NCBI GenBank assembly: GCA_046349315.1
Contig: JAXMCQ010000020.1
Coordinates: 47,597 to 111,596, forward strand
Reading direction: 5' to 3'
Source of the DNA: JAEUMG01 sp046349315
Lineage (GTDB): Bacteria; Pseudomonadota; Alphaproteobacteria; Rhizobiales; Aestuariivirgaceae
Length of the DNA: 64,000 nt
A program made the translations under genes and the position numbers. Below, piece after piece: positions 1 through 9,142 of this stretch. Each line of letters starts with the position of its first letter. Positions within the stretch are counted from its first letter, which is position 1. The notes beneath the pieces were generated by a model. It was not told the origin of the DNA, searched no databases, and worked only from the letters and a program-made list of their open reading frames with translations.

Positions 1-1098
1 ATCACCGCCTGGGCACTGCTCCTCGCCTATGTCACCGTCGCCGCCGCGACCCTGGCCGGGAGCGCGGCTTATCTCTCCGCACTCTTTACATCGGCCGGCC
101 TGACGCTTCCGATCCTGTTGTGGGTAGCGGTCGAGGGTACGATCGCCGTTATCTTTGCATTCCGCGATATTCGCCTGTCGACGCTCACCATGCTGGCGCT
201 CGAATGTTTCTCGATTCTTCTCGTCGTCCTGCTCGGCGTAGCAATCCTCTATCGCCAGGGGTTGGCGGTCGACCTTTCGCAATTCAGCACCGGCAGCATC
301 GCATCAGGCGGGCTTGGCGGGGCTCTCCTCATCGCGGTTTTGAGTTTTGTCGGCTTCGAAGCCGCAGCGACGCTTGGCGACGAGGCCAAGAAACCCTTGC
401 GCGACATTCCCCGCGCGCTGGTCGTCACTCCGCTTCTCGCCGGCATTTTCTTTGTCTTTGCTGCTTACGTCATCGTGCTCGGCTTCAACCGCTACAATAT
501 TCCGGTCGCGACCAGCAGCGCGCCGCTCGATGATCTCGCCCATGCGATGAAACTGCCCGGGCTTGGTATTCTGGTCTCGCTCGGAACGGCGATCAGCCTG
601 TTCACCTGCGTCGTCGCCTCACTGCTCGCCGCGTCACGCATTGCCTTCGCTTTAGCGCGGCAAGGCAATCTGCCGGCGGCCCTCGGGCGGCTCGACCAAC
701 GCTCGCGGCCGGTCGTCGGCGTCGGCATAGCGGCTTTTTTGACCATGATTCTGACGCTTGCGCTCGCGAGTTTCGCCAAGCCACTCGATATTTATGACTG
801 GCTCGGCACTTTCGGAACATTCGGATGCGTCATCGCCTATGCCATGGTCTGCGCGGCGGCGCCGGCATACCTGCGGCGCAAAGGCGAATTGCGTGGCCGC
901 CATCTCGCCATCGCAGCGGGAGCGCTCGCGCTCCTCAGCTTCGTGCTCTTCGGCTCGGTCTATCCCATACCGGCACCGCCGATGAATGTGCTGCCTTGGC
1001 TCTTCGCCGCCCTGCTTGCCGCGGGAACGCTCTATTCGCTGGGGCGCCAGCGCGGCATGCGGAAAGACAAAGTGGGCCTCACGGCGAGGCCCGGCTAG
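1..1098 (+). CDS. APC-family amino acid permease, 5' truncated by the window edge
   Basis: The frame is open from base 1, so the true start lies outside the window; about 365 residues of the C-terminal part are visible. The protein is a string of hydrophobic helices with short polar loops. The segment around VLSFVGFEAAATLGDEAKKP is the typical helix 6/loop region of APC-superfamily amino acid permeases (the F-x-G-F-E and E-A-x-x-P-x-x-x-I-P signature, here followed by RDIPRAL). It probably imports or exchanges amino acids or polyamines across the inner membrane; substrate cannot be told. The tail is a short basic cytoplasmic segment. Confidence 0.85.
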   Translation: MTAWALLLAYVTVAAATLAGSAAYLSALFTSAGLTLPILLWVAVEGTIAVIFAFRDIRLSTLTMLALECFSILLVVLLGVAILYRQGLAVDLSQFSTGSIASGGLGGALLIAVLSFVGFEAAATLGDEAKKPLRDIPRALVVTPLLAGIFFVFAAYVIVLGFNRYNIPVATSSAPLDDLAHAMKLPGLGILVSLGTAISLFTCVVASLLAASRIAFALARQGNLPAALGRLDQRSRPVVGVGIAAFLTMILTLALASFAKPLDIYDWLGTFGTFGCVIAYAMVCAAAPAYLRRKGELRGRHLAIAAGALALLSFVLFGSVYPIPAPPMNVLPWLFAALLAAGTLYSLGRQRGMRKDKVGLTARPG

Positions 1099-1217
1099 AC
1101 GTTGCCAAGCCAGTCATAATGCGCAAGCATTGGCGTGGGGGCTGAGACAGGGGGCATCAGATCGAACAGCCATTCGCTTTCGAGGCAAGTATTTCGCACT
1201 GGATCCATCTGGTCGGC

Positions 1218-1541
1218 GTGCTGATCGAATCGTTCGGCGTGCTGATCCTCGTTCTCGGAATCGTTCGGGCCACCTATCTTTACGTCTTCCGCGGCTCTGA
1301 GCTCGATCGCTACGACGAGTATCGAATCCGCATTGGGCGGACATTGTTGCTCGGACTTGAAATCCTGGTCGCCGCCGACATCGTCAAGACGATCGCCATC
1401 GAACTGACTTTCACCAGCATCGGCCTGCTCGCCGGCCTCGTGGTCATCCGCACGTTCCTGAACTGGACGCTGGTGCTCGAAATCGAAGGCCGCTGGCCGT
1501 GGCAGCAAAAGCTGCCGGGTGCGCCGGTAGCGCCCGATTAA
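1218..1541 (+). CDS. DUF1622 family small membrane protein
   Basis: A 107-residue membrane protein with about three hydrophobic helices. The central block RIGRTLLLGLEILVAADIVK is the hallmark of DUF1622 proteins, whose function is unknown. The GTG at 1218 is the only conventional start in this frame, yet the frame is open back to 1146 and the residues just before it (SHWIHLVGV) look like the normal family N-terminus. Either a rare ATT start near 1191, preceded by a GAGG-like ribosome site, is used, or the start region has mutated. It follows the permease by about 120 bp on the same strand. Confidence 0.75.
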   Translation: MLIESFGVLILVLGIVRATYLYVFRGSELDRYDEYRIRIGRTLLLGLEILVAADIVKTIAIELTFTSIGLLAGLVVIRTFLNWTLVLEIEGRWPWQQKLPGAPVAPD

Positions 1542-1546
1542 GCGCG

Positions 1547-3568
1547 CTAAACCAGATTGCGCGGGATCGTCATGTTCCAGCGCCTGGACACAGCCTTCTT
1601 GTCTCCCTCATATGCATCGAGCGTGGCCTCAAGGACGAAATGCTGCGCCGTGCAGGAGACCTTGAGCATGGTATCGCTCCACACATGCCAGTCGCTGCGC
1701 CGATAGCTCCGTTTCCACGTGAAGCTGGCATTGGCGGACAAGGGGTCAATGGCCTTGATCCGATAGTCGTTGCGGCGGTCGATCTCGACCTGAAGGCCCA
1801 GATCCTCAACCACGCGCACGCCTTCGTCACCAATGCGCGAGACGACGGTTTCCCCGGTAAAGGCATCGAAATTGATCGTCCAGCCATTGACCGCCTCACG
1901 CAGGTAGGTCTGGCGCACCGGGCTTGCATGCTCGGCCGGGAGAAATTTGGCAAGCTTCTCATCATCGGCACTTTGCGGCCGCACGGGTAGCACAAGCACA
2001 CTCTTGGCGAGGTCGATCCTGGCCGTGACTGTTGCGGGCGATGGCCAGGCGATCGGCCAATAAGCCGTCGAAATCGCACAGCGAATGCGGTTGCCCTTGG
2101 CAAAGCGGTGCGCCGCCTCATTGAGGCGAAGCTTAATGGACATCTGCTCGCCCGCAACGACCGGCTTCGGGGTTTCGTGGCTGTCGCGATGGGTGAGATT
2201 GAGAAGGCCGTAGCTGATGCGGCCGACCGCACCGTCGGGAAGTACTTCGCACAAGGTGACTGCAAGCAGCGCATCTGGCTTGTCGACGGAGACGGCGAGT
2301 TCGACAACTGGCGCACCGAGTATCTCAACGTCGTTCTTCAGCGGCGCGGAATCGAAGATGAGCTGGCCGCCCTCTTCAAGCCGCTGGTCGAGAGGCTGAT
2401 CCGGAAACATACCATAGGGACACCACTTCCCCGCAGCGATTCCCGTCGTCTGCGGCGAAGAGATGAAAGCTATCCCCTGTCCTGCCGGGCCGCCCGCCTC
2501 ACCCAGGCGCCCGTCATGGAGCGGGTATGATGCTGTCGCGATGCGCGACGAGGGCCAGACGCTCTCCGCCACCCAGCGCCCCGGTCTGACATCATAGTAG
2601 GGTTGAGGCGGTGCCGGGTCCTGCATCCAGACCCGCAACACCGGCTCCTTCATGATGCCGGTCTCCTTGCCCTTCAGCCATTGATCCCACCAGCGGATGC
2701 ATTCCTGGAGGAAGCCGATCTGCGGGCCGGGCTTGGCGAAATGCGGATATTTATGCGCCCAAGGTCCGATCAATCCCTTCTTCGGACCCTTGAGGTTAGA
2801 TAGCATACGGAAGACTGCATTCGAATAGCCATCGGCCCAGCCGCCAACCGCATAGACCGGACACTCGATGGCGTCCCAATTCTCGCTAACCGAACCCTGC
2901 TTATAGAAATCGGAGCGATGCTGCTCCTTGAGCCAGGTCTCGATCCAGAAGCCGCTCTTTTCGAGGCGCTCCATCCACATGTCGCGCCATTTCTCGCCAA
3001 CGTGGGTCGGATCGGGCGGGGCGGTATTGAGCGAGAACATGGTCGAGTACCATGCGAATTTGTCGAGCAGCAGAGAGCCGCCCATGAAGTGGATGTCATC
3101 GGCATAGCGATCATCGGTGGAGCAAAGAGAGATTACCGCCTTCAATGCCTTGGGACGGCGGGCCGCGACCTGCAATCCATTGAAGCCGCCCCAGGAAATG
3201 CCGATCATGCCGACGCTACCCGAACACCAGCGCTGCGCACAGAGCCAGGCGATGATCTCGAGCGCGTCGTCCTGCTCCTGCTTCAAATATTCACCAAGCA
3301 ACACGCCTTCGGAATCGCCCGAGCCGCGAATGTCGACGCGCACGCCGGCATACCCGTGGCCGGCAAAATAAGGATGCGTCAGGGCATCGCGCTCGATCGT
3401 GCCGTCGCTCTTGCGATAGGGAACATATTCGAGAATGGCGGGGACCGGATTCGTCTCGGCATCGGAGGGCAGCCAGATGCGCGCCGCAAGCTTCACGCCG
3501 TCGCTCATCGGGATGAAGACGTTCTCAATCTCGCGCACTTGGCGCGGGAATTTGGTGATCATAGTCAT
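1547..3568 (-). CDS. CocE/NonD family hydrolase (peptidase S15-like), copy 1
   Basis: 673 residues, typical for the X-Pro dipeptidyl-peptidase/cocaine-esterase family: an alpha/beta hydrolase domain (about 1-330) and a C-terminal jelly-roll beta domain containing the family motif STAYWPIAWPSP. The nucleophile is Ser125 in GISWGGF; the N-terminal half also has the conserved RVDIRGSGDSEG segment. No signal peptide is seen, so it is predicted cytoplasmic. Family members hydrolyse esters or amides such as cocaine, acyl-amino acids, beta-lactams and peptides. It lies 43 bp downstream of the DMT transporter gene on the same strand, and a homologue sits at the other end of the peptide ABC operon, suggesting they act on imported substrates. 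Confidence 0.88.
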   Translation of the reverse strand: MTMITKFPRQVREIENVFIPMSDGVKLAARIWLPSDAETNPVPAILEYVPYRKSDGTIERDALTHPYFAGHGYAGVRVDIRGSGDSEGVLLGEYLKQEQDDALEIIAWLCAQRWCSGSVGMIGISWGGFNGLQVAARRPKALKAVISLCSTDDRYADDIHFMGGSLLLDKFAWYSTMFSLNTAPPDPTHVGEKWRDMWMERLEKSGFWIETWLKEQHRSDFYKQGSVSENWDAIECPVYAVGGWADGYSNAVFRMLSNLKGPKKGLIGPWAHKYPHFAKPGPQIGFLQECIRWWDQWLKGKETGIMKEPVLRVWMQDPAPPQPYYDVRPGRWVAESVWPSSRIATASYPLHDGRLGEAGGPAGQGIAFISSPQTTGIAAGKWCPYGMFPDQPLDQRLEEGGQLIFDSAPLKNDVEILGAPVVELAVSVDKPDALLAVTLCEVLPDGAVGRISYGLLNLTHRDSHETPKPVVAGEQMSIKLRLNEAAHRFAKGNRIRCAISTAYWPIAWPSPATVTARIDLAKSVLVLPVRPQSADDEKLAKFLPAEHASPVRQTYLREAVNGWTINFDAFTGETVVSRIGDEGVRVVEDLGLQVEIDRRNDYRIKAIDPLSANASFTWKRSYRRSDWHVWSDTMLKVSCTAQHFVLEATLDAYEGDKKAVSRRWNMTIPRNLV

Positions 3569-3611
3569 TGCGTCGACGCCCCTCTAACGCTTGCTTAACC
3601 CCTGGCTGGAC

Positions 3612-4490
3612 TTAACCAGCCTTGTCGCGGTTAGCAATGGCGATACCGCCTATCACCAATGCAGCAGACGCGAAGAGCAGCAGCGACAGGGGCTCATCCA
3701 GCAAAACATGTGCAAGAATGACACCAGAGATCGGCTGAAAGAACTGCATGAGCCCGACTTCGGCGATACCTCCGCGTGCCATGGCCCAGAACCAGAGGAT
3801 GTAGCCGACCACAGTCACACCAATGGCAAGATAAACAACGCTTGCCCAAGCGATGGCACCTGCAGACGCGAGGTCAGGTGCCGTCACAGCATAGGGGATG
3901 ACGGGCGCAAGCACGAGACTGCCAATGACGACCGTCCAATAGGCTGTTCCTTGGGCTGGATAGCCGCTACGCGTCAGATGACCGCCGGTCACGTAGCCAA
4001 GGGCCAGGAAGAAGGCCGCCGCAAACACAAGCGGATCACCAAGTGGCGTGGTCGACTGCGCGGTGACGTTCGAGGTGGAGAGCAGCAGCAACTCGCCAGC
4101 CAAGGCGATCAGGCAGCCGAGCCAGCACAGACCATGCGGGACGCGGCGTTGCGAGACATGCGCCATCAATCCCGTCAAAACCGGCAGGAAGGCGAGGATC
4201 ATCACGCCATGCGTGCCGCTGGTCCGCGTCATGCCGAGGCAGAAGAGGAGCGGAAAGGCGACATAGCTCGACAGGCCCGAAGCGAGGAGCAATGCAATTT
4301 GCTTTCGCTGGCGCGGGAGTGGGAGGCCGAGACCGATTGCGAGTGGAAGGGCCACGACGCCGCCGAGACAGGTGCGCAGGATGGCGACCGTCCAGACCGG
4401 CAATTCATTGACGGCGAGCTTGGTTGCAACCGGGCCACCGCTCCAGATGACGACGGCAGCGAAGGCGGCCAGGAAGACGGCGCGCGTCAT
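3612..4490 (-). CDS. DMT superfamily (EamA) transporter
   Basis: 292 residues with about ten hydrophobic helices in two EamA repeats. Typical features are the N-terminal W-S-G-G-P-V-A-T-K segment and, in the second repeat, the QFFQPISGVILAHVLLDEPL block. Family members export amino acids, nucleosides or other small metabolites through the inner membrane. It starts 89 bp from the divergent 2-oxoglutarate oxygenase gene and is followed after 43 bp by the CocE-type hydrolase, so it probably forms a two-gene operon with it. An exporter of the oxygenase product or of excess amino acids would suit the context, but that is inference. Confidence 0.88.
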   Translation of the reverse strand: MTRAVFLAAFAAVVIWSGGPVATKLAVNELPVWTVAILRTCLGGVVALPLAIGLGLPLPRQRKQIALLLASGLSSYVAFPLLFCLGMTRTSGTHGVMILAFLPVLTGLMAHVSQRRVPHGLCWLGCLIALAGELLLLSTSNVTAQSTTPLGDPLVFAAAFFLALGYVTGGHLTRSGYPAQGTAYWTVVIGSLVLAPVIPYAVTAPDLASAGAIAWASVVYLAIGVTVVGYILWFWAMARGGIAEVGLMQFFQPISGVILAHVLLDEPLSLLLFASAALVIGGIAIANRDKAG

Positions 4491-4579
4491 GGAATGGCCT
4501 TAAACGGCAGCCGAGAGCTGTTGACGAAATCGCTGGCCGCCCGCAATCTTCCCATCCCCGCCCGTAAGGAGCCTAGACC

Positions 4580-5374
4580 ATGCGTGTCGAAGAGGCCATC
4601 GATCTCGACCGCTACCCGATCGACAAGCCAGACTCGGATGCCTATCGCGCGCTGGTTTCGCGCTGCCGGCGCGATCTTGGCACGGACGGCATGTTCAATC
4701 TCGAAGGCTTGCTTGTCCAGCCGGCGATCGCTCTCGCCGTGGCGCAGGTAAAGCCGATTGTCGAGCGCGAATCCTTCACGCATACGCGCGAGCACAATAT
4801 CTATTTCAAGCCGAAGATCGACGGATTGCCAGCCGATCACCCGGCATTGCGCCAGGTCAGCACGACCAACCACACGATCTGCACGGATCAATTGGCGGGC
4901 ACGCTGGTGCGGGCGGTCTACGAGTATCCGGCGATGGCGCGGTTCCTCGCAGCGGTGATGGAAATGCCCACACTCCACATCATGGCCGACCCGCTCGCCG
5001 GCGCCAATGTCATGGAGTATCGCGACGGTGAGGCCTTGAACTGGCATTTCGACCGATCGGAGTTCACCACGACATTGCTTTTGCAAAAACCTGAAGAGGG
5101 CGGCGAGTTCGAATATCGCACCGACTTGCGCAGCGACAGCGATCCCAATTACGACGGCGTGGCGCGCCTGCTCCTCGGCGCCGATCCCGAGGCCAGGATT
5201 CTTCAACTCTCGCCCGGGACACTCAATGTCTTTCGCGGCCGCAATACGGCCCATCGCGTTACAACCACGCAAGGTCGCCGCGCGCGTATCATTGCCGTCT
5301 ACTCCTATTACGAGAGGCCGGGCGTCACCTTCAGCGCGGAAGAGCGCATCGGATTTTACGGCCGGGCTGGCTGA
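4580..5374 (+). CDS. Fe(II)/2-oxoglutarate-dependent oxygenase of the HalD/BesD superfamily, with an HxD motif
   Basis: 264 residues. A good ribosome site (AAGGAG) precedes the ATG. The double-stranded beta-helix core carries the metal ligands His156 and Asp158 (in NWHFDRSEF) and a distal His225 (NTAHR), with an Arg near 234-236 to bind 2-oxoglutarate. The overall sequence resembles the free-amino-acid radical halogenases HalD/BesD. In true halogenases of this family the Asp is replaced by Gly so chloride can bind iron; here Asp is present, so hydroxylation is the predicted reaction. Likely substrate is a free amino acid. It is divergent from the DMT exporter, a common arrangement for a modifying enzyme and its exporter. 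Confidence 0.8.
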   Translation: MRVEEAIDLDRYPIDKPDSDAYRALVSRCRRDLGTDGMFNLEGLLVQPAIALAVAQVKPIVERESFTHTREHNIYFKPKIDGLPADHPALRQVSTTNHTICTDQLAGTLVRAVYEYPAMARFLAAVMEMPTLHIMADPLAGANVMEYRDGEALNWHFDRSEFTTTLLLQKPEEGGEFEYRTDLRSDSDPNYDGVARLLLGADPEARILQLSPGTLNVFRGRNTAHRVTTTQGRRARIIAVYSYYERPGVTFSAEERIGFYGRAG

Positions 5375-6351
5375 GCCGGCCGATTCAACGGAAAATGGCA
5401 GCGATAGGACCGCCCCGGCGGCTCGGTCGTAACCTGCGGCGCATGGCTCCGGCAATAGTCCTGCATCTGCGGACACCTTGGGTGGAATTCACAGCCCGAA
5501 GGCCGGTTGCGCAGGCTTGCGACTTCACCGGTGAGCACGACCCCGGTGCGGCGCTTGGCAGGATCGGGATGCGGTTGTGCTGCGATCAAGCCTTGCGTGT
5601 AGGGGTGAGCAGGATCCGGGAAGATATCGGCGGTGCGGCCCTTCTCGACGAAACGGCCCATATACATGATCGCCGTCTCGTCGCTCACATGGCGGACCAC
5701 GGCGAGATTGTGGGTGATGATCACATAGGTGAGGCCGAACTCGCCCTGCAGGCGCGCCAGGAGATTGAGAATCTCGCCCTGAACGGAGACGTCAAGCCCG
5801 GCCGTCGGCTCATCGGCGATGATGAGCTTTGGATTAAGTGCGATGGCGCGCGCGACACCGACGCGGCGCGCCTGGCCGCCCGACAGTTGATGCGGATAGC
5901 GGCTGGCGAAATCCTTCGGCAGTCCAACCAACGCAAGCAGCCGGTGGGCCTCTGATGCGAGGTCCTTATCCTTCATCCCGTGTACGACAAAGGGTTCCGC
6001 AACAAGCGACTGCACAGTGCGGCGCGGCGACAGGCTCGACACCGGATCCTGGAACATCATCGAGACTTCGCGGTGATAGTCCCTACCCGCCTTCCCATGG
6101 GCGAAGGGATTTTTGCCGTCGAAGCTCACTTCGCCCGAGGCAATCGGCGTCAGGCCGACAATGGCACGCGCCAAGGTCGACTTGCCGGAGCCGCTTTCAC
6201 CGACAATTGCGAGCGTTGTGCCTCGCGCGACATCGAAGGACACATCGAGCACGGCATCGATGAAACGCGGCGATAGGCCGGTGAACATCGCCTTCACGGG
6301 TCCTGCAATCATGTAACGGACGTTGAGGTTGCGGACCGCTAGCAGGCTCAC
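5356..6351 (-). CDS. Oligopeptide/dipeptide ABC transporter ATP-binding protein (DppF/OppF-like)
   Basis: Using the GTG at 6351, which overlaps the upstream stop by 4 bp (GTGA), gives 331 residues. Longer upstream starts would run deep into the preceding gene. It has Walker A GESGSGKST, the ABC signature LSGGQARR, Walker B LIIADEPT followed by AGLD, and the switch His in ITHN. The C-terminal oligopeptide-transporter domain has the CEFHPRCP...YC cysteine motif. It powers the importer encoded just upstream and is the last gene of the five-gene set. Its end overlaps the end of the convergent oxygenase gene by 19 bp. Confidence 0.9.
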   Translation of the reverse strand: MSLLAVRNLNVRYMIAGPVKAMFTGLSPRFIDAVLDVSFDVARGTTLAIVGESGSGKSTLARAIVGLTPIASGEVSFDGKNPFAHGKAGRDYHREVSMMFQDPVSSLSPRRTVQSLVAEPFVVHGMKDKDLASEAHRLLALVGLPKDFASRYPHQLSGGQARRVGVARAIALNPKLIIADEPTAGLDVSVQGEILNLLARLQGEFGLTYVIITHNLAVVRHVSDETAIMYMGRFVEKGRTADIFPDPAHPYTQGLIAAQPHPDPAKRRTGVVLTGEVASLRNRPSGCEFHPRCPQMQDYCRSHAPQVTTEPPGRSYRCHFPLNRPAQPARP

Positions 6352-7325
6352 CTCGGCGAACCTCCGACCAGGTGGCAGCGCGCGGCATGGCCTTTGCCGA
6401 CTACCCGTGCCGCCGGGCGCTCGCGGCGGCACACGTCCATCACCTCCGAGCAGCGCGGTGCGAAGATGCATGATTGCGGTATGGCGCGGAGATTGGGCAC
6501 GTCGCCCGGAATAACCGGTAATTCACGGGTTATATTCTCGATGCGAGCGGGGTCGCATTCGACAAGGGCACGCGTATAGGGATGTTGCGGGCGATCGAAG
6601 ATATCGAAGACCGGCCCCTGCTCCACGACCTCGCCGGCATAGAGCACCACAACACTGTCGCAGATTTCAGCAACCGCGCCGAGATTGTGCGAGATGAAGA
6701 GTATCGAGCCGTTTAGTTCCGCGCGCAATTCGCGCAAGAGATGCAGGACCTGCGCTTCCAATGTCACGTCGAGGGCGGTGGTGATTTCATCGGCGATGAG
6801 GAGTTCGGGCTTCTGGAGAAGGCTCATGGCGATGCAGATGCGTTGGCGCATGCCGCCCGAGAATTCGGCCGGATAGCGCGAGAGCTGCTCGCGCGCATCG
6901 GGAATGCCGACGCGCTTCAGGGCCTCCGCCGCCTTGGCGAGCTTGTCGGCGCGCGATGTCTTGTTGCGATACTGAATATCGAGCATCTGCTGGCCGATGC
7001 TCCTCACCGGGTTGAGCGAGGTCATCGGATCCTGGAAGATCATCGCGAGACGCGTGCCGCGAAGGCCGCGCATTTCTTCTGCCGGAAGCGTGAGGAGATC
7101 CTTGCCGAGCAGTTCGATCTCTCCGCCGGTGACGACGGCGTTGCCGGGCAACAGCCGCATCAAGGCGAGCGCCAATGTCGATTTGCCCGACCCACTTTCG
7201 CCGACAATGCCGACAATCTGGCCGCGCGGCACATCGATATTGACGTTCCGCAAGGGATAAACCGGGCCCTGTTGCGTGTCGAAGCGGATCGACAGGTCTT
7301 TGATATCGGCGATGCTCTCGCTCAT
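6348..7325 (-). CDS. Oligopeptide/dipeptide ABC transporter ATP-binding protein (DppD/OppD-like)
   Basis: 325 residues. Walker A GESGSGKST, signature FSGGMRQR, Walker B LLIADEIT followed by TALD, and the switch His in FISHN are all present, so it should hydrolyse ATP. Note I-T-T in place of the more usual P-T-T after the catalytic Glu. The C-terminal CIFAPRC...VC oligopeptide_HPY-type cysteine region is present. Start ATG overlaps the stop of the permease gene by 4 bp and its own stop overlaps the next ATPase gene by 4 bp, showing translational coupling. Pairs with the DppF-like ATPase. Confidence 0.92.
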   Translation of the reverse strand: MSESIADIKDLSIRFDTQQGPVYPLRNVNIDVPRGQIVGIVGESGSGKSTLALALMRLLPGNAVVTGGEIELLGKDLLTLPAEEMRGLRGTRLAMIFQDPMTSLNPVRSIGQQMLDIQYRNKTSRADKLAKAAEALKRVGIPDAREQLSRYPAEFSGGMRQRICIAMSLLQKPELLIADEITTALDVTLEAQVLHLLRELRAELNGSILFISHNLGAVAEICDSVVVLYAGEVVEQGPVFDIFDRPQHPYTRALVECDPARIENITRELPVIPGDVPNLRAIPQSCIFAPRCSEVMDVCRRERPAARVVGKGHAARCHLVGGSPR

Positions 7326-8206
7326 ACGATCCGCCGCAATCGCGGATCGAGCATGTCGCGCAAGGACTCACCGAGGAAGGTGAAGCCAAGCGTTGTGATG
7401 ATTAGGGGTATCCCGCCAGCCACCACGATCCACGGCGCCTCGCGGATAAGGGTGTAGCCCTCCTGAAGAATGCGGCCCCAGCTTGGCGCCGGCGGCGGAA
7501 TGCCCATGCCGAGATAGGTCAACCCCGCCTCGAGCGCAACAACAGATGGGATATCCATGCTGGCAATGATGAGCAAAGGCCCCACCACGTTGGGGAGTAT
7601 GTGAATGGCGATGATGCGCAAGGGCGAGGCGCCAAGCGATCGGATTGCTTGCACATATTCGGAGTTCTTGAGCGAGAGCGTGGCGGTCCGGGTCAGGCGC
7701 GCATAGGCGGGCGTCTGGACGAGAATGACAACGAACATGAGAGTCGTGACGCTGGCGCCGAGCAATGTCGCAACCGTCAAGCCCATGATGACGGTGGGAA
7801 ACGAGTAAATTGAATCGAAAAGCAACATCAGAAGATTATCGAGCCAGCGCGGTCCGTAGCCGGCGATAAGGCCGAGACTAATGCCGATGCAAAGCGCGAT
7901 GCCGATCGTGGAAATGCCGACGCTGAGCGCAATGCGGCTGCCCATGATGATCCGGCTGAAAATATCGCGGCCGAGATTGTCGGTGCCGAACCAATGGGCG
8001 AGCGAGGGCGGCTGGAGCTTGTCCGGAATGTTCAATTTGAAGGGATCATAGGGCACGATCCACGGTGCGAATATGCCGCAAAAAACGACGATCGCCACGA
8101 GCGTCAGGCCGAGCATGGCGAGCGGATCGCGGGCGAGCCGGCGCCTCAAGAGCGTCAAGGCGCCGGGAGGCGCGGGAGCGACGGCCTCAAAGAGTTGCGC
8201 GGACAC
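7322..8206 (-). CDS. Oligopeptide/dipeptide ABC transporter permease (DppC/OppC-like)
   Basis: 294 residues from the GTG at 8206; a TTG at 8251 is also possible but overlaps the upstream gene by 65 bp rather than 20 bp. The N-terminal RRRLARDPLAMLGL segment, a periplasmic loop with HWFGTDNLGRDIFSR and the membrane domain of six helices are typical of DppC/OppC. The EAA-like coupling loop lies near AIRSLGASPLRIIAIHILPN. It forms a heterodimeric channel with the DppB-like permease encoded immediately upstream. Confidence 0.9.
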   Translation of the reverse strand: MSAQLFEAVAPAPPGALTLLRRRLARDPLAMLGLTLVAIVVFCGIFAPWIVPYDPFKLNIPDKLQPPSLAHWFGTDNLGRDIFSRIIMGSRIALSVGISTIGIALCIGISLGLIAGYGPRWLDNLLMLLFDSIYSFPTVIMGLTVATLLGASVTTLMFVVILVQTPAYARLTRTATLSLKNSEYVQAIRSLGASPLRIIAIHILPNVVGPLLIIASMDIPSVVALEAGLTYLGMGIPPPAPSWGRILQEGYTLIREAPWIVVAGGIPLIITTLGFTFLGESLRDMLDPRLRRIV

Positions 8207-9131
8207 GAGGATCGAGCCAAGCAATGAGAATGTCGGATATGGGCATGGCAAGCGCGAAGAGTGCCACCGTCGTCAACACGCCGCCCTGGACGACCGGAAA
8301 ATTCCGCATATTTGCGGCATCGACAATGAGCTTACCGATACCGGGCCTCGCGAAAATCGATTCGACGAAGACCGCACTCGACAGCAACCCGCCAATGGCG
8401 ACCGCCAAGAGTGTGATGGTCGGCAGGATCGCGATGCGCAGCGCATAGGACTTGACGATGCGGTATTCCGGCAGACCAAAGGCACGCGCGGTGCGTATGT
8501 GATGCTCACCCATGACTTCAAGCATCGAGGCGCGCACGATGCGCGAAAGATAGCCGACCCAGCCAAGCCCCAAGGCGAAAGCGGGCATGATGAGATGGAT
8601 CGCCTGGTCGAGATAATCGCCCCTTTCGCCGGCCCCGATCACCGGCAGCCAACCCAGTTCGATGGCAAAGAAAAGAATGACATAGATCGCAACAACGAAT
8701 GACGGGATCGATATGGTGCCGACGGAAATGACGGCCGTGAACTTGTCGATGAAAGAGTTTCGCCTGATCGCCGAGTAACAACCCAGGGGAATGCCGATCA
8801 AAGCGGCCCAGCCGAGGCCGGTGGCAATCAAGATCAGCGTATAGGGCAGATTGTCGAGCACGATCTGGGTGACTGGGCGTTGGCTCCACATGTCGGTGCC
8901 GAGGTTGCCCTGCAGGATGCGGCCGAAGAAGGTCGCAAGCTGCACGGGCACCGGATCATTGAGTCCCAGTTCCGCTGTGATGCGCGCCTTCATTTCAGCG
9001 CTGGCACGGGAGCCGAGCATGATCGTCGCCGGATCGCCGGGGATCATTTTCAGTGCAGTGAAAAGCATCACCATCGAGGTGAGGCAGATCAGAATTGCCA
9101 GGCCGGTGCGCTGAAAGGCGTAAAGGAGCAT
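8187..9131 (-). CDS. Oligopeptide/dipeptide ABC transporter permease (DppB/OppB-like)
   Basis: 314 residues with six predicted helices. The N-terminus (R-T-G-L-A-I-L-I followed by the periplasmic LGLNDPVPVQLATFFGRIL) and the coupling loop ARAFGLPEYRIVKSYALR are typical for DppB/OppB. It lies 45 bp downstream of the binding-protein gene; that gap holds a strong stem-loop (see 9143-9170). Inner-membrane channel subunit for peptides or related solutes. Confidence 0.92.
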   Translation of the reverse strand: MLLYAFQRTGLAILICLTSMVMLFTALKMIPGDPATIMLGSRASAEMKARITAELGLNDPVPVQLATFFGRILQGNLGTDMWSQRPVTQIVLDNLPYTLILIATGLGWAALIGIPLGCYSAIRRNSFIDKFTAVISVGTISIPSFVVAIYVILFFAIELGWLPVIGAGERGDYLDQAIHLIMPAFALGLGWVGYLSRIVRASMLEVMGEHHIRTARAFGLPEYRIVKSYALRIAILPTITLLAVAIGGLLSSAVFVESIFARPGIGKLIVDAANMRNFPVVQGGVLTTVALFALAMPISDILIAWLDPRVRATL

Positions 9132-9142
9132 CTCGCCAAAGG

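Noticed and set aside
3591..4751. 386-residue frame opposite the DMT transporter
   Set aside because: Very polar, repetitive composition typical of the reverse frame of a membrane protein gene.
4580..5374. Halogenase function for the BesD-like enzyme
   Set aside because: Asp158 fills the place that is Gly in halogenases, so hydroxylation is more likely.
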